A stretch of DNA of 64,000 bases, from positions 2,108,001-2,172,000 of the forward strand of contig NZ_AP022588.1 of the NCBI RefSeq assembly GCF_010731735.1. Direction: 5' to 3'. This DNA comes from Mycolicibacterium sediminis. GTDB taxonomy: Bacteria > Actinomycetota > Actinomycetes > Mycobacteriales > Mycobacteriaceae. The notes below the pieces were generated by a model. The model saw only the letters and a list, made by a program, of their open reading frames with translations. It was not told the DNA's origin and ran no database searches. The translations under genes were made by a program, and so were the position numbers. Positions 1 to 9,473 of this stretch are shown piece by piece; within the stretch, counting starts at the first letter, position 1; each line of letters opens with the position of its first letter.

Positions 1-1194
1 TTCATCGCGAAAGCCAACGGCTGTCACCTGACCGATGCGGATGGCAACGACTACGTCGACCTGGTGTGTTCGTGGGGTCCCGCGCTGCTGGGACACGCGA
101 ACCCCGCGGTCGTCGAGGCGGTGCGACGGGTGGCCTTGGACGGGCTGACGTTCGGCGCGCCGACCGAGGCCGAGACCCACCTGGCGACGGAGATCATCGA
201 GCGGGTGGCGCCGGTGGAGCGCATCCGGTTCGTCAACTCGGGCACCGAGGCCACCATGAGCGCGATCCGGTTGGCCCGCGGATTTACCGGTCGACCCAAG
301 ATCATCAAGTTCTCGGGGTGTTATCACGGACACAGCGACGCGCTGCTCGCCGACGCCGGATCCGGCGTCGCGACGCTGGGGCTGCCGTCCTCCCCGGGGG
401 TGACCGGCGCGGCCACGGTCGACACCATCGTCCTGCCCTACAACGACGTCGCCGCGGTCGAGGCGGCCTTCGCCGAGTACGGCGACACGGTCGCCTGCGT
501 CATCAGTGAGGCCGCGGCGGGCAACATGGGCGCCGTCCCGCCGCTGCCCGGCTACAACGCCGAACTGCGGCGCATCACCGACCAGCACGGCGCCCTCCTC
601 ATCCTCGACGAGGTGATGACGGGCTTCCGCGTGACGGCCGCAGGCTGGTTCGGGATCGACGGCGTCGCCGCCGACATCGTGACGTTCGGCAAGGTGATGA
701 GCGGCGGCCTGCCCGCCGCGGCCTTCGGCGGCCGGGCCGACGTGATGGACAAGCTGGCGCCGATCGGGCCGGTCTACCAGGCGGGCACCCTGTCGGGCAA
801 TCCCGTCGCGATGGCGGCCGGGCTCGCCACGCTGCGGGCCGCCGACGCCGCCGCGTACGCCACGCTCGACGCCAACGCCGACCGGCTGGCCGGCCTGCTG
901 ACCGGTGCGTTGACCGATGCCTCGGTGGCGCACCGCATCTCGCGGGCGGGCAACATGCTCAGCGTGTTCTTCGCCGACGACACCGTCACCGACTTCGCCT
1001 CGGCAAAGGCCACCGACACCTGGCGCTTCCCGCCGTTCTTCCACGCGCTCCTCGACGCCGGGGTGTACCCGCCGTGCAGCGCCTTCGAGGCGTGGTTCGT
1101 CTCCACCGCACTGGACGACGACGCGTTCGAGCGGATCGCCGCCGCGCTGCCCGCCGCGGCACGTGCCGCCGCCTCCGCGGAGCGGCCCGCCTGA
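1..1194 (+). CDS. hemL: Glutamate-1-semialdehyde 2,1-aminomutase, 5' end missing
   Basis: PLP enzyme converting glutamate-1-semialdehyde to 5-aminolevulinate, the first committed tetrapyrrole intermediate made by the C5 pathway. The reading frame is open from base 1, so the start lies outside the window; about 397 codons are visible. Seen: the class III aminotransferase block with [16 protein letters not shown], the [10 protein letters not shown] cofactor-site motif and the PLP lysine in TFGKVMSGG. The stop overlaps the next start by one base (ATGA). M. tuberculosis has the same order (hemL-Rv0525-Rv0526-ccdA). Haem made here plausibly feeds the cytochrome c maturation genes just downstream. 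Confidence 0.95.
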   Translation, partial: FIAKANGCHLTDADGNDYVDLVCSWGPALLGHANPAVVEAVRRVALDGLTFGAPTEAETHLATEIIERVAPVERIRFVNSGTEATMSAIRLARGFTGRPKIIKFSGCYHGHSDALLADAGSGVATLGLPSSPGVTGAATVDTIVLPYNDVAAVEAAFAEYGDTVACVISEAAAGNMGAVPPLPGYNAELRRITDQHGALLILDEVMTGFRVTAAGWFGIDGVAADIVTFGKVMSGGLPAAAFGGRADVMDKLAPIGPVYQAGTLSGNPVAMAAGLATLRAADAAAYATLDANADRLAGLLTGALTDASVAHRISRAGNMLSVFFADDTVTDFASAKATDTWRFPPFFHALLDAGVYPPCSAFEAWFVSTALDDDAFERIAAALPAAARAAASAERPA

Positions 1195-1814
1195 TGGCCG
1201 TTCCCGAGAAGACGACGGTGCACGTGATGCGCCACGGCGAGGTGCACAACCCCGAACAGGTGCTCTACGGCCGGCTGCCGGGGTTCAACCTGTCCGACCG
1301 GGGTCGCACTCAAGCGCAATCGGCCGCGGAGTGGTTGGCGCACAACGACGTCGTCTACGTGGTGGCCTCCCCGCTGGAGCGAGCGCAGCAGACCGCGGCG
1401 CCGGTCGCGGCGACGCACGGCCTCGCCGTCCACACCGACGCCGACCTCATCGAGTCGTGGAACCAGTTCGAGGGCGAGAAGGTGGCGCCCGGCGACGGCG
1501 CCCTGCGCAACCCGCGGAACTGGCCCAAGCTCCGCAACCCGCGCACGCCGTCCTGGGGTGAGCCGTACGAAGAGGTCGCGACCAGGATGATCGACGCGCT
1601 GCACCGGGCCCGCCGCAAGGCGATCGGCCACGAGGCGGTCTGCGTCAGCCATCAGCTCCCGGTGGAGACGCTGCGCCGGGCGATGACCGACCGCAAGCTC
1701 GCGCATCTTCCGTTGCCGCACAGCAGGTTGTGCAACGTCGGGTCGATCACGTCGTTCACGTTCGTCGGTGAGCAACTGGTGCGCTGGGGCTACTCGGAGC
1801 CCTGGAGGCTGTAG
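1194..1814 (+). CDS. Histidine phosphatase family protein (Rv0525-like)
   Basis: About 206 residues of the phosphoglycerate-mutase-like histidine phosphatase superfamily. The catalytic RHGE motif lies at residues 13-16, with a second His in the CVSHQLPV segment near residue 150. The start ATG at 1194 overlaps the hemL stop, and the stop overlaps the next GTG (TAGTG), so it is translationally coupled within the operon. The substrate cannot be read from sequence; conserved linkage to hemL and cytochrome c maturation genes is the only functional hint. Confidence 0.9.
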   Translation: MAVPEKTTVHVMRHGEVHNPEQVLYGRLPGFNLSDRGRTQAQSAAEWLAHNDVVYVVASPLERAQQTAAPVAATHGLAVHTDADLIESWNQFEGEKVAPGDGALRNPRNWPKLRNPRTPSWGEPYEEVATRMIDALHRARRKAIGHEAVCVSHQLPVETLRRAMTDRKLAHLPLPHSRLCNVGSITSFTFVGEQLVRWGYSEPWRL

Positions 1815-2419
1815 TGAGAGCCCGGGCCCTTCTGGTGTCGGTGGCGGTGTCGTGTACGGCAGCGCTGACCGTGCTGCTGGCCGGCTGCTCGACCGGTGAC
1901 GACGCCGTCGCCCAGGGCGGCACGTTCGAGTTCGTCGCGCCCGGGGGCAAGACCGACATCTTCTACGATCCGCCGGAGGCGCGCGGCCAGCCGGGGAAGA
2001 TCACGGGTCCGCAGCTGCGCGACCCCGCGAAGACGGTGTCGCTCGACGACTTCGACGGCCAGGTCGTCGTCATCAACGTGTGGGGCCAGTGGTGCGGACC
2101 GTGCCGCTCGGAGATGCCGCAGCTGCAGAAGGTGTACGACGCGACGAAGGCGCGGGGCGTGGCGTTCCTCGGCATCGACGTCCGGGACAACAACCGCGAC
2201 GCCGCGGTCGACTTCGTCGTCGACCGCAAGATCACCTTCCCGTCGATCTACGACCCGTCGATGCGCACGATGATCGCGTTCGGCGGCAAGTACCCGACCA
2301 CCGTGATCCCGTCGACCATCGTGCTGGACCGTCAGCACCGGGTGGCCGCGGTGTACCTGCGGGAACTGCTCGCCGAGGACCTTCAGCCCGTCGTCGAGCG
2401 GCTGGCTGCGCAGAAGTGA
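1814..2419 (+). CDS. TlpA/ResA-like thioredoxin-fold lipoprotein (Rv0526-like)
   Basis: Secreted thiol-disulfide oxidoreductase of about 201 residues, anchored outside the membrane. Seen: a signal peptide ending in the lipobox LLAGC (lipidated Cys25) and the redox motif WGQWCGPC with CGPC at about residues 94-97, then the TlpA/AhpC fold. In system II cytochrome c biogenesis this type of protein reduces the apocytochrome CXXCH cysteines before haem attachment, drawing electrons from CcdA, which is the next gene. The GTG start overlaps the upstream stop and the stop overlaps the ccdA GTG. Confidence 0.93.
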   Translation: MRARALLVSVAVSCTAALTVLLAGCSTGDDAVAQGGTFEFVAPGGKTDIFYDPPEARGQPGKITGPQLRDPAKTVSLDDFDGQVVVINVWGQWCGPCRSEMPQLQKVYDATKARGVAFLGIDVRDNNRDAAVDFVVDRKITFPSIYDPSMRTMIAFGGKYPTTVIPSTIVLDRQHRVAAVYLRELLAEDLQPVVERLAAQK

Positions 2420-3207
2420 GTCTCGACCAGGTCGATCAGCTGATGGCCACCGGGCCCGTCGTGCTGGCGCTGCTCGTCGCCGCACTGGCGGGTCTGGTCT
2501 CGTTCGCGTCGCCGTGCGTGGTGCCGCTGGTGCCCGGCTACCTGTCCTACCTCGCCGCGATCGTCGGCGTCGACCCCGACGCCGGGGACGGTGACCGGGG
2601 TGGGGTCGCGCTGCGCACCGCCCGGCTGCGGGTGGCGGGCGCCACCGCGCTCTTCGTCCTGGGCTTCACCGTCGTGTTCGTGCTCGGCACGGTGGCCGTG
2701 CTCGGAATGACGACGACACTGATCGTCAATCAGGTGCTGCTGCAACGCATCGGCGGCGTGGTCACCATCCTCATGGGACTGGTGTTCGTCGGCTTCGTCC
2801 CCGCGCTGCAGCGCGACACCCGGTTCACCCCGCGACGGATGTCGACCCTCGCCGGCGCGCCGTTGCTCGGCGCCGTGTTCGGGCTGGGTTGGACGCCCTG
2901 CCTCGGGCCGACGCTGACGGCGGTGATCGCCATGGCGTCGGCGACCGAGGGCAGCAACGTCATCCGTGGCGTCGCGCTCGTGGTGGCGTACTGCCTCGGA
3001 CTGGGGATCCCGTTCGTGGCGCTGGCATTCGGTTCGGCCCGAGCGATGCGCGGGCTGGGCTGGCTGCGCAGGCACACCCGCGCCATCCAGATCTTCGGCG
3101 GGATCCTGCTGATCGGCGTCGGCATCGCCCTGGTGACCGGGCTGTGGGCGGACTTCGTGTCGTGGGTGCGCGACGCCTTCGTCAGCGACGTGCGGTTGCC
3201 GCTGTGA
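2416..3207 (+). CDS. ccdA: Cytochrome c biogenesis protein CcdA
   Basis: Polytopic membrane protein of about 263 residues that carries reducing equivalents across the membrane to the extracytoplasmic thioredoxin-like lipoprotein. Seen: about six hydrophobic segments, and the two conserved redox cysteines in [14 protein letters not shown] and [10 protein letters not shown]. The GTG at 2416 overlaps the upstream stop (GTGA), which decides the start; an internal ATG at 2443 is possible. The stop overlaps the resB GTG in the same manner. Confidence 0.93.
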   Translation: MSLDQVDQLMATGPVVLALLVAALAGLVSFASPCVVPLVPGYLSYLAAIVGVDPDAGDGDRGGVALRTARLRVAGATALFVLGFTVVFVLGTVAVLGMTTTLIVNQVLLQRIGGVVTILMGLVFVGFVPALQRDTRFTPRRMSTLAGAPLLGAVFGLGWTPCLGPTLTAVIAMASATEGSNVIRGVALVVAYCLGLGIPFVALAFGSARAMRGLGWLRRHTRAIQIFGGILLIGVGIALVTGLWADFVSWVRDAFVSDVRLPL

Positions 3208-4802
3208 ACCCCGTGCGCAGGGTCGGCGCGCTGATCCGCAATACGTGGCGCAACCTGACGTCGATGGGCACCGCGCTGGTGCTGCTGTTCCTGCTCGCGC
3301 TGGCAGCGATCCCCGGCGCGCTGCTCCCGCAGCGCACGCTGAACGCGAGCAAGGTCGACCAGTACATCGCCGACCATCCGACGATCGGTCCGCTGCTCGA
3401 CCGGGTGCAGGCGTTCGACGTCTTCGCGAGCTTCTGGTTCACGGCCATCTACGTGCTGCTGTTCATCTCCCTGGTCGGGTGCCTCACCCCGCGTCTGGCC
3501 GAGCACGTCCGCAGCCTGCGCGCCCGGCCCGTCGCCGCGCCGCGCAACCTGGCCAGGTTGCCCAAGCACCACGAGGCGACGGTGCCCGGCGACGCCGCGA
3601 CGGTGGCCGCCGACGTGGACCGCGCGCTGAAGGGCTGGCGGCGCACGACCCGCACCGACGGCGACGTCACCGAGATCTCCGCGGAGAAGGGGTACCTGCG
3701 CGAGTTCGGCAACATCGTCTTCCACTTCTCGCTGCTCGGTCTGCTGGTCGCGATCGCCGTGGGGAAGCTGTTCGGCTACGAGGGCAACGTCATCGTCGTC
3801 GCGAACGGCGGCCCGGGGTTCTGCTCGGCGTCGCCCGCCGCGTTCGACTCGTTCCGCGCGGGCAACACCGTCGACGGCACGTCGCTCAACCCGATCTGTC
3901 TGCGCGTCAACGACTTCGACGCGCAGTATCTCCCGTCGGGTCAGGCGCTGACGTTCGCCGCGAACGTCGAGTACCAGGCGGGCGACGACCTCGCCGGTGA
4001 CACGTGGCGGCAGTACCGCCTCGAGGTCAACCACCCGCTGCGCCTCGGCGGTGACCGGCTCTACCTGCAGGGCCACGGGTACGCCCCGACGTTCACCGTC
4101 ACGTTCCCGGACGGCCAGACCCGCACCCAGACGGTGCAGTGGCGACCGGACGATCAGCTCACGCTGCTGTCGTCGGGGGTGATGCGGTTCGATCCGCCCG
4201 GCGGCACCTTCCCCAACGACTTCGAGCGGCGCAAGAACCAGATAGCCATCCAGGGACTGTTCGCGCCGACCAAGCAGCTCGACGGGACGCTGCTGTCGTC
4301 GAGCTTCCCGTCGCTGAACGACCCCGCGGTGGCCATCGACGTGTACCGCGGCGACAGCGGTCTGGACTCCGGGCGCCCGCAGTCGCTGTTCTCGCTCGAC
4401 ACTCGGCTCATCGGTCAGAACCGGCTCACCAAGGAGGTGCGGGTCAACCTCGGCGAGGGGGAGTCGACGCGGCTGAAGGACGGCACCGTGATCCGGTTCG
4501 ACGGGGCGGTCCCGTTCATCAACGTGCAGGTCTCGCATGATCCGGCACAGGTGTGGGTGCTGGTCTGGTCGATGTCCATGATGGCCGGTCTGCTGGTGTC
4601 GCTGGTGATCCGTCGCAGGCGCGTCTGGGTTCGTGTCGCCCCCGGTCCGGCGGGTACGGTTGAGGTGGAATTGGGTGGTCTCGCGCGCACCGACAACTCC
4701 GGGTGGGGCGACGAGTTCGAGAAGCTGACCGGGCGTTTGCTGCCGGCGGAGAAACTGGGTGAGCGCATGACCACGGGTAGCGAGAGAAGCGGGATCGCGT
4801 GA
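3204..4802 (+). CDS. resB: Cytochrome c biogenesis protein ResB
   Basis: About 532 residues. ResB (Ccs1) forms the haem-handling synthase of system II cytochrome c maturation together with CcsB. Seen: N-terminal membrane segments around [20 protein letters not shown], further segments near residues 70-90 and 175-195, a large extracytoplasmic domain, and a last hydrophobic segment ([18 protein letters not shown]) followed by a cytoplasmic tail. Start GTG 3204 and the stop both overlap neighbours by four bases. The size matches mycobacterial ResB. Confidence 0.93.
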   Translation: MNPVRRVGALIRNTWRNLTSMGTALVLLFLLALAAIPGALLPQRTLNASKVDQYIADHPTIGPLLDRVQAFDVFASFWFTAIYVLLFISLVGCLTPRLAEHVRSLRARPVAAPRNLARLPKHHEATVPGDAATVAADVDRALKGWRRTTRTDGDVTEISAEKGYLREFGNIVFHFSLLGLLVAIAVGKLFGYEGNVIVVANGGPGFCSASPAAFDSFRAGNTVDGTSLNPICLRVNDFDAQYLPSGQALTFAANVEYQAGDDLAGDTWRQYRLEVNHPLRLGGDRLYLQGHGYAPTFTVTFPDGQTRTQTVQWRPDDQLTLLSSGVMRFDPPGGTFPNDFERRKNQIAIQGLFAPTKQLDGTLLSSSFPSLNDPAVAIDVYRGDSGLDSGRPQSLFSLDTRLIGQNRLTKEVRVNLGEGESTRLKDGTVIRFDGAVPFINVQVSHDPAQVWVLVWSMSMMAGLLVSLVIRRRRVWVRVAPGPAGTVEVELGGLARTDNSGWGDEFEKLTGRLLPAEKLGERMTTGSERSGIA

Positions 4803-5782
4803 ACACCTTCGACATCGACGTCGAGCTGGCGCAGTACTCGGACTGGGCCTTCACCACGTCCGTCATCGTGCTGGTGGCCGCACTGCTGCTGCTCGCCGTC
4901 GAACTCGCCTCCAGCCGCGGCCGCAAGGTCGAGGCGCGCGAACTCGTGACAGCCGGCGGCGGATCCGTCGCCGCCGACAGCGCCCGCCCCGGCGTGGTGG
5001 TCGACGCCCCGCGACGTCCCCTCGACGAACGCATCGGCCGGGCCGGTCTGGCGCTCACCTACGTCGGCATCGGGGTGCTGTTCGTCTGCATCGTGCTGCG
5101 CGGCTTCGCCACCTCACGCGTGCCGTGGGGCAACATGTACGAGTTCATCAACCTGACGTGCTTCTGCGGCCTGGTCGCAGCCGGAATCGTGTTGCGGCGC
5201 CCGCAGTTCCGCGCACTGTGGGTGTTCGTCCTCACGCCGGTGCTGATCCTGCTCGCGGTGTCGGGCAAGTGGCTCTACACCCACGCCGCGCCCGTCATGC
5301 CTGCGCTGCAGTCCTACTGGCTGCCCATCCACGTGTCGGTGGTGAGCCTGGGCTCCGGTGTGTTCCTCGTCGGTGGCGTCGCCAGCATTCTGTTCCTGGT
5401 CAAGATGTCGACGCTGGGCGATCCCGGTCGGCAGGGGTACCTGGCTGGCGTCGTCTCCCGGCTGCCCGATGCGCAGACCCTGGACCGGATCGCCTACCGC
5501 ACCACCATCTTCGCGTTCCCGATCTTCGGCTTCGGCGTGATCTTCGGCGCCATCTGGGCCGAGGAGGCGTGGGGACGCTACTGGGGCTGGGACCCCAAGG
5601 AGACCGTGTCGTTCATCGCGTGGGTCGTGTACGCGGCCTACCTGCACGCCAGGTCCACGGCCGGTTGGCGCGACAAGAAGGCCGCCTGGATCAACGTGGT
5701 GGGCTTCGTGGCGATGGTGTTCAACCTGTTCTTCATCAACCTCGTCACCGTGGGCTTGCACTCCTACGCAGGGGTGGGCTGA
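4799..5782 (+). CDS. ccsB: Cytochrome c biogenesis protein CcsB (CcsA family)
   Basis: About 327 residues, multi-pass. It is the haem-exporting and haem-presenting subunit that pairs with ResB to attach haem to apocytochromes c such as QcrC. The signature WWD-type motif is clear (WGRYWGWDPKE at about residues 258-268), with flanking conserved histidines in the C-terminal membrane segments. The GTG start overlaps the resB stop. The gene is called ccsA (Rv0529) in M. tuberculosis; annotation pipelines call the family CcsB. Confidence 0.94.
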   Translation: MNTFDIDVELAQYSDWAFTTSVIVLVAALLLLAVELASSRGRKVEARELVTAGGGSVAADSARPGVVVDAPRRPLDERIGRAGLALTYVGIGVLFVCIVLRGFATSRVPWGNMYEFINLTCFCGLVAAGIVLRRPQFRALWVFVLTPVLILLAVSGKWLYTHAAPVMPALQSYWLPIHVSVVSLGSGVFLVGGVASILFLVKMSTLGDPGRQGYLAGVVSRLPDAQTLDRIAYRTTIFAFPIFGFGVIFGAIWAEEAWGRYWGWDPKETVSFIAWVVYAAYLHARSTAGWRDKKAAWINVVGFVAMVFNLFFINLVTVGLHSYAGVG

Positions 5783-5784
5783 CC

Positions 5785-6924
5785 TTGCCGTTCTCCGGGG
5801 ATCCGTCGGTGCCGGCGCAGCCGTCCGGCTTCCGGGAGCAGCACCGGTTTCGCGACCCGTCGGAGACCATCCCGCCGGAGTGGACGGCACCGACACCCCC
5901 GCACGGCATCCCGCTGGCACCGCTGCGGGCCGCGGTCCGGCAGCCGCCGCCACCGGTGCCCGCGCCGCCGCCGCCCGTGCCGGTCACCGATCCGGCGCCG
6001 CACTTCGACCTCTCGACGGTGGCGCTCCTCGGCCAGCCCAAGCGCAAGCCGTCGCGCGGATGGCGCCGCGCACTGTACACGGGTACGGGCGGCCTGATCA
6101 ACGCCGGTGAGGCGCCCGAGGAGGTCCACCGCAAGGGCCTCGAGGCGCAGATCAGTCGTCCGCTCCGCGGGTGCTACCGGATCGCGCTGCTGTCGCTGAA
6201 GGGCGGCGTCGGCAAGACCACGATCACCGCAACGCTGGGCGCGACGTTCGCCTCCGTCCGGGGCGACCGCGTCATCGCCGTCGACGCCAATCCCGACCGT
6301 GGCACGCTCAGTCAGAAGGTGCCGCTCGAGACGCCGTCGACCGTGCGTCACCTGCTGCGCGACGCGGAGGGCATCGACAGCTACAGCGACGTGCGGCACT
6401 ACACCTCGCAGGGTCCGAGCAGGCTCGAGGTGCTCGCCTCGGAGAGCGACCCGGCGGTGTCGGAGGCGTTCAGTTCCGAGGACTACCAGCGCACGCTCGA
6501 GGTGCTGGAGCGGTTCTACAGCCTGGTGCTGACGGACTGCGGAACGGGCATGCTGCACTCCGCGATGTCGGCGGTGCTCGACAAGGCCGACGTGCTCGTC
6601 GTGATCAGCTCGGGGGCCGTCGACGGTGCCCGCAGTGCCGCGGCGACGCTCGACTGGCTCGACGCCCACGGCTACCAGCAGCTGGTTCAAGGCTCGGTGG
6701 TGGTGGTCAACGGAGTCCGGTCCGGTCGGCGCGGCACGCGCGTCGACATGGACAAGGTCGTCGATCATTTCGCGCGCCGTTGCCGGGCGGTGCAGATGGT
6801 CCCGTTCGACGCTCATCTGGAGGAGGGCGCGGAGATCAGCCTCGACAGGCTCGGGTCCGCCACCCGCACTGCGCTACTTCACCTGGCGGCGACTGTCGCG
6901 TCGGGTTTCCCCGCGACGCGGTGA
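5785..6924 (+). CDS. Proline-rich MinD/ParA-like ATPase (Rv0530-like)
   Basis: About 379 residues. A Pro/Ala-rich N-terminal region of some 110 residues, with a run of short proline stretches, precedes a SIMIBI P-loop domain carrying the deviant Walker A LKGGVGKTT at about residues 136-144 and DANPDRGTL downstream. The layout resembles EspI of ESX-1, but the position after ccsB matches Rv0530. The start is uncertain: TTG at 5785, two bases after the ccsB stop, is chosen for tight spacing; GTG at 5809 is the alternative. The role is unknown. It is convergent with the next small gene. Confidence 0.85.
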   Translation: MPFSGDPSVPAQPSGFREQHRFRDPSETIPPEWTAPTPPHGIPLAPLRAAVRQPPPPVPAPPPPVPVTDPAPHFDLSTVALLGQPKRKPSRGWRRALYTGTGGLINAGEAPEEVHRKGLEAQISRPLRGCYRIALLSLKGGVGKTTITATLGATFASVRGDRVIAVDANPDRGTLSQKVPLETPSTVRHLLRDAEGIDSYSDVRHYTSQGPSRLEVLASESDPAVSEAFSSEDYQRTLEVLERFYSLVLTDCGTGMLHSAMSAVLDKADVLVVISSGAVDGARSAAATLDWLDAHGYQQLVQGSVVVVNGVRSGRRGTRVDMDKVVDHFARRCRAVQMVPFDAHLEEGAEISLDRLGSATRTALLHLAATVASGFPATR

Positions 6925-6927
6925 CGG

Positions 6928-7092
6928 TCAGTGGGCGTCGGGATCCGGGTGGTTGTTGATCCTGCGCAGGAAATCCGGATCGTCGTCCGGGCCAACCACG
7001 CGCGTCCTCGGTGAGTTGGCCGAGGCGCGGATCATCCGCCAGGCCACGTAGGCCAAACCTGCCAGAATGAGAACGAGGAGCAAAAACTGCAC
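6928..7092 (-). CDS. Small single-pass membrane protein, 54 aa
   Basis: An N-terminal hydrophobic helix (QFLLLVLILAGLAYVAW) is followed by an Arg-rich turn and an acidic tail ending in NNHPDPDAH. The GTG start at 7092 is fixed by a strong ribosome binding site, AAGGAGG, five bases upstream. It ends three bases from the ParA-like gene on the other strand. No function is recognised; similar short hypothetical proteins occur at this place in mycobacteria. Confidence 0.75.
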   Translation of the reverse strand: MQFLLLVLILAGLAYVAWRMIRASANSPRTRVVGPDDDPDFLRRINNHPDPDAH

Positions 7093-7140
7093 GAAAACCT
7101 CCTTGCTGCCAGCATACGCGTCGTCGGTAGGCTCGACCCC

Positions 7141-7446
7141 GTGACTGATGGACGGCCCGGAACCCGCATGCTGCTCGACGTGGCGGCCTACGCCGTCGCC
7201 CGCCTGCTCCTGGTGGCCGTGTTGACCGGGGTGGTCTACGCGGTGGGCACGCTGGTGGCGGGTGAATTCCCGCTCGTCGTCGCCATGCTGTTCGCCCTCG
7301 TCGTCGCATTGCCGCTCGGCATCTGGGTTTTCGCGCCGCTGCGCCGTCGGGCGACCGCGAGCATGGCGGTGTTCGACGAGCGCAGACGCACAGACCGCGA
7401 CCAACTGCGGGCCCGTCTGCGGGGCGACGACTCCCCGTCCGGGTGA
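7141..7446 (+). CDS. DUF4229 domain membrane protein (Rv0531-like)
   Basis: About 101 residues with two or three hydrophobic segments (ARLLLVAVLTGVVYAVGTLV, then LVVAMLFALVVALPLGIWVF) and a charged cytoplasmic tail rich in Arg and Asp. The GTG at 7141 is preceded by TAGGCT at 7128-7133 with a 7-base gap, which looks like a sigma-A -10 box giving a leaderless transcript, and there is no obvious ribosome binding site. Divergent from the 54-aa membrane gene and seven bases ahead of the aminotransferase. Function unknown. Confidence 0.8.
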   Translation: MTDGRPGTRMLLDVAAYAVARLLLVAVLTGVVYAVGTLVAGEFPLVVAMLFALVVALPLGIWVFAPLRRRATASMAVFDERRRTDRDQLRARLRGDDSPSG

Positions 7447-7453
7447 CGAAAGC

Positions 7454-8491
7454 GTGACGTCCACGCGCGAGGCCTTCGGCGCCGAGTTCACCGGGGCCGA
7501 AGGCTTTCTGAACTCACCCACCTACGGGCTGCCGCCCACCTTCCTCGTCGACGAACTGCACGCCCATCTCGGCGCGTGGCAGGCCGGCACGATGCATCCG
7601 CCGGCGTTCGACGCGTCCGTCGACCGGGGCCGGGCGGCCTACGCGGCACTGGTCGGCGTACCGACAGAATCGGTCGCGATGGGCGGAAGTGTCTCGGCGC
7701 TACTTGCTTTGGTGGCGGCTGCGGTCCCCGACGGCAGCCGGATCGCGACGCTGACGGGGGAGTTCACCAGCACCACGTTCCCGTTCGCCGCGCAGGTCTC
7801 GCGCGGCGTCACCGTCACCGAACTGCCACCGGCGGAGCTGCTCGCCACCGCCGCGGACTACGACGTGGTGACGGTCAGCCTGGTGCAGTCCGCGACCGGG
7901 GCGGTGCTCGACACCGACGCTCTGCGTGCGACGCTCGCACCTGCGGCGACGTGGGCGGTGATCGACGTGACGCAGGCCGTGGGCTGGAAGGCGCTCGGCC
8001 TCGGGTGGGCCGACGTCACCGTCGCGTCCGTCTACAAGTGGCTGCTGGCGCCCCGCGGTACCGCGTGGATGTCGTTGAGCGACAGAGTGGCTCGCGTGAT
8101 GACGCCGCACGCCGCGAACTGGTACGCCGGCGCCGAACCGTGGTCGACGATCTACGGCCTCCCGCTACGGCTGGCCGACGACGCCCGGCGGTTCGACACC
8201 TCGCCTGCGTGGTTCGGGGCGCTCGGCTCGGGTGCCACGATGAGCTGGCTGGCGTCGCTGGACGCCGCCGCGGTCGAGGCGCACTGCGTCGGCCTCGCCG
8301 ACCGGTTGCGCACGGAACTTCGACTGCCCCCGTCCGGCTCGGCGATCGTGTCGATCCCGGTCGCCGGCGCCGCCGAGCGGCTTCACCGGGCGGGCATCCG
8401 CGCCGCGGTGCGCGCCGGGGCCGTACGGGTGGGCTTCCACCTGTACAACACCGACGACGACCTCGACCGCCTGGTGGACGCGCTGTCCTGA
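7454..8491 (+). CDS. Aminotransferase class V-fold PLP enzyme
   Basis: About 345 residues, fold type I PLP enzyme of the class V (NifS/kynureninase/isopenicillin epimerase) group. The PLP lysine is in VYKWLLAPRG and the preceding cofactor Asp in WAVIDVTQAVGWK. The GTG at 7454 follows the DUF4229 stop by seven bases, suggesting co-transcription. Selenocysteine lyase, kynureninase and EgtE-type sulfoxide lyase are all possible family members; the sequence alone does not choose. Confidence 0.85.
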   Translation: MTSTREAFGAEFTGAEGFLNSPTYGLPPTFLVDELHAHLGAWQAGTMHPPAFDASVDRGRAAYAALVGVPTESVAMGGSVSALLALVAAAVPDGSRIATLTGEFTSTTFPFAAQVSRGVTVTELPPAELLATAADYDVVTVSLVQSATGAVLDTDALRATLAPAATWAVIDVTQAVGWKALGLGWADVTVASVYKWLLAPRGTAWMSLSDRVARVMTPHAANWYAGAEPWSTIYGLPLRLADDARRFDTSPAWFGALGSGATMSWLASLDAAAVEAHCVGLADRLRTELRLPPSGSAIVSIPVAGAAERLHRAGIRAAVRAGAVRVGFHLYNTDDDLDRLVDALS

Positions 8492-8507
8492 GCGGCCGCT
8501 CCACCTG

Positions 8508-8574
8508 CCCGCCGAGTGTCGACTCGTGTCACGCCGAATCGCGAACGGCGTGGCGGTAACCAACGTTCGGCGGG
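8508..8574. terminator. Nested inverted repeat between convergent genes
   Basis: Outer arms CCCGCCGA (8508-8515) and TCGGCGGG (8567-8574) enclose a second perfect stem, CACGCCG (8530-8536) and CGGCGTG (8546-8552). It fills the gap between two convergent stop codons, so a bidirectional, U-tract-free terminator is the natural reading. Confidence 0.6.
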
Positions 8575-8580
8575 TCCTGC

Positions 8581-9378
8581 TCAGTCGAAGAGGTCGGGCT
8601 GCTCGCGGGTGATGCGGTCGAACAGCGGCTGGAAGCTGAACCAACCGGCGAAGTGGCTACCGACCTGGGTGGCCGTCAGGGCCGCCATGTCCGGGTCGAT
8701 CAGGACGGGTGTGCCGACGGCCTCGGCCATCAGCTGCGCCTGGCAGGACCGCTCCATCGTGATGAACCACCACGCCGCCTCCTCGACCGACTGGCCGACG
8801 GTGAGCAGACCGTGGTTGCGCAGGATCGCGGCCTTGCGCCCGCCGAGCGTGTGCGCGATGCGCTTGCCCTCCTCGAGGTCGAGCACGACGCCGGAGTACT
8901 GGTCGAACAGCGCGTGGTCGTCGTAGAAGGCGCACGCGTCCTGGGTGATCGGGTCCAGCAGCCGGCCCAGCGTCGACCACGACTTGCCGTACACCGAGTG
9001 CGAGTGGGCGGCGCCGATCACGTCCGGACGGGCGGCGTGCACCTGCGAGTGGATGGCGAACGCGGCCTGGTTCAGCGGGCGGTCACCCTCGACGATCGTG
9101 CCGTCGTGGCGCACCAGCAGCAGGTCGCTGACCCGGATGTGGCCGAAGTGCATGCCGAACGGGTTGACCCAGAAGTGGTCGGTCAGCTCCGGGTCGCGGG
9201 CGGTGATGTGGCCCGCGACGCCCTCGTCGAAGCCGAACTTGCTGAACAGTCGGAACGCCGCGGCGAGTTGCTGCTTGCGGTGCAGGCGCTCCTCGTCGAG
9301 GGTGCGCTCCTGCGGGAGCAGTGCCGCGGTGTTGCCACCGGCGAGTCGGGCGGCCTGGTCGGCGTCGTCGTGGGACAT
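8581..9378 (-). CDS. Class II aldolase/adducin family protein
   Basis: About 265 residues of the zinc-dependent class II aldolase/adducin fold. Seen: the metal-site AAHSHSVYGKSW motif and the later LRNHGLLTVG motif, with the catalytic-region acidic residues between. The ATG at 9378 begins MSHDDADQAARLAGG; the frame is open further upstream but lacks family similarity there. The substrate is not predictable, since members act on fuculose-, ribulose- or rhamnulose-phosphates or are simply decarboxylases. Confidence 0.88.
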   Translation of the reverse strand: MSHDDADQAARLAGGNTAALLPQERTLDEERLHRKQQLAAAFRLFSKFGFDEGVAGHITARDPELTDHFWVNPFGMHFGHIRVSDLLLVRHDGTIVEGDRPLNQAAFAIHSQVHAARPDVIGAAHSHSVYGKSWSTLGRLLDPITQDACAFYDDHALFDQYSGVVLDLEEGKRIAHTLGGRKAAILRNHGLLTVGQSVEEAAWWFITMERSCQAQLMAEAVGTPVLIDPDMAALTATQVGSHFAGWFSFQPLFDRITREQPDLFD

Positions 9379-9414
9379 GAGGCCAGAGTAGGCCGCGATC
9401 TCGAGGGCCGAGCC

Positions 9415-9467
9415 GCGATTCGTGCACCCGTAGCCGCGCTCACCGCGGCTGCGCGTGCACGAGTCGC
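9415..9467. repeat. Dispersed hairpin element, copy after menA
   Basis: Arms GCGATTCGTGCAC (9415-9427) and GTGCACGAGTCGC (9455-9467) pair with one wobble; an inner stem pairs AGCCGCG with CCGCGGCT. It begins seven bases after the menA stop. An almost identical element (51130-51182) abuts the menB stop. Terminator or mobile hairpin. Confidence 0.7.
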
Positions 9468-9473
9468 GAGGAT

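Noticed and set aside
5764..6816. Long minus-strand ORF over the ParA-like gene
   Set aside because: Antisense shadow of a clear P-loop ATPase.
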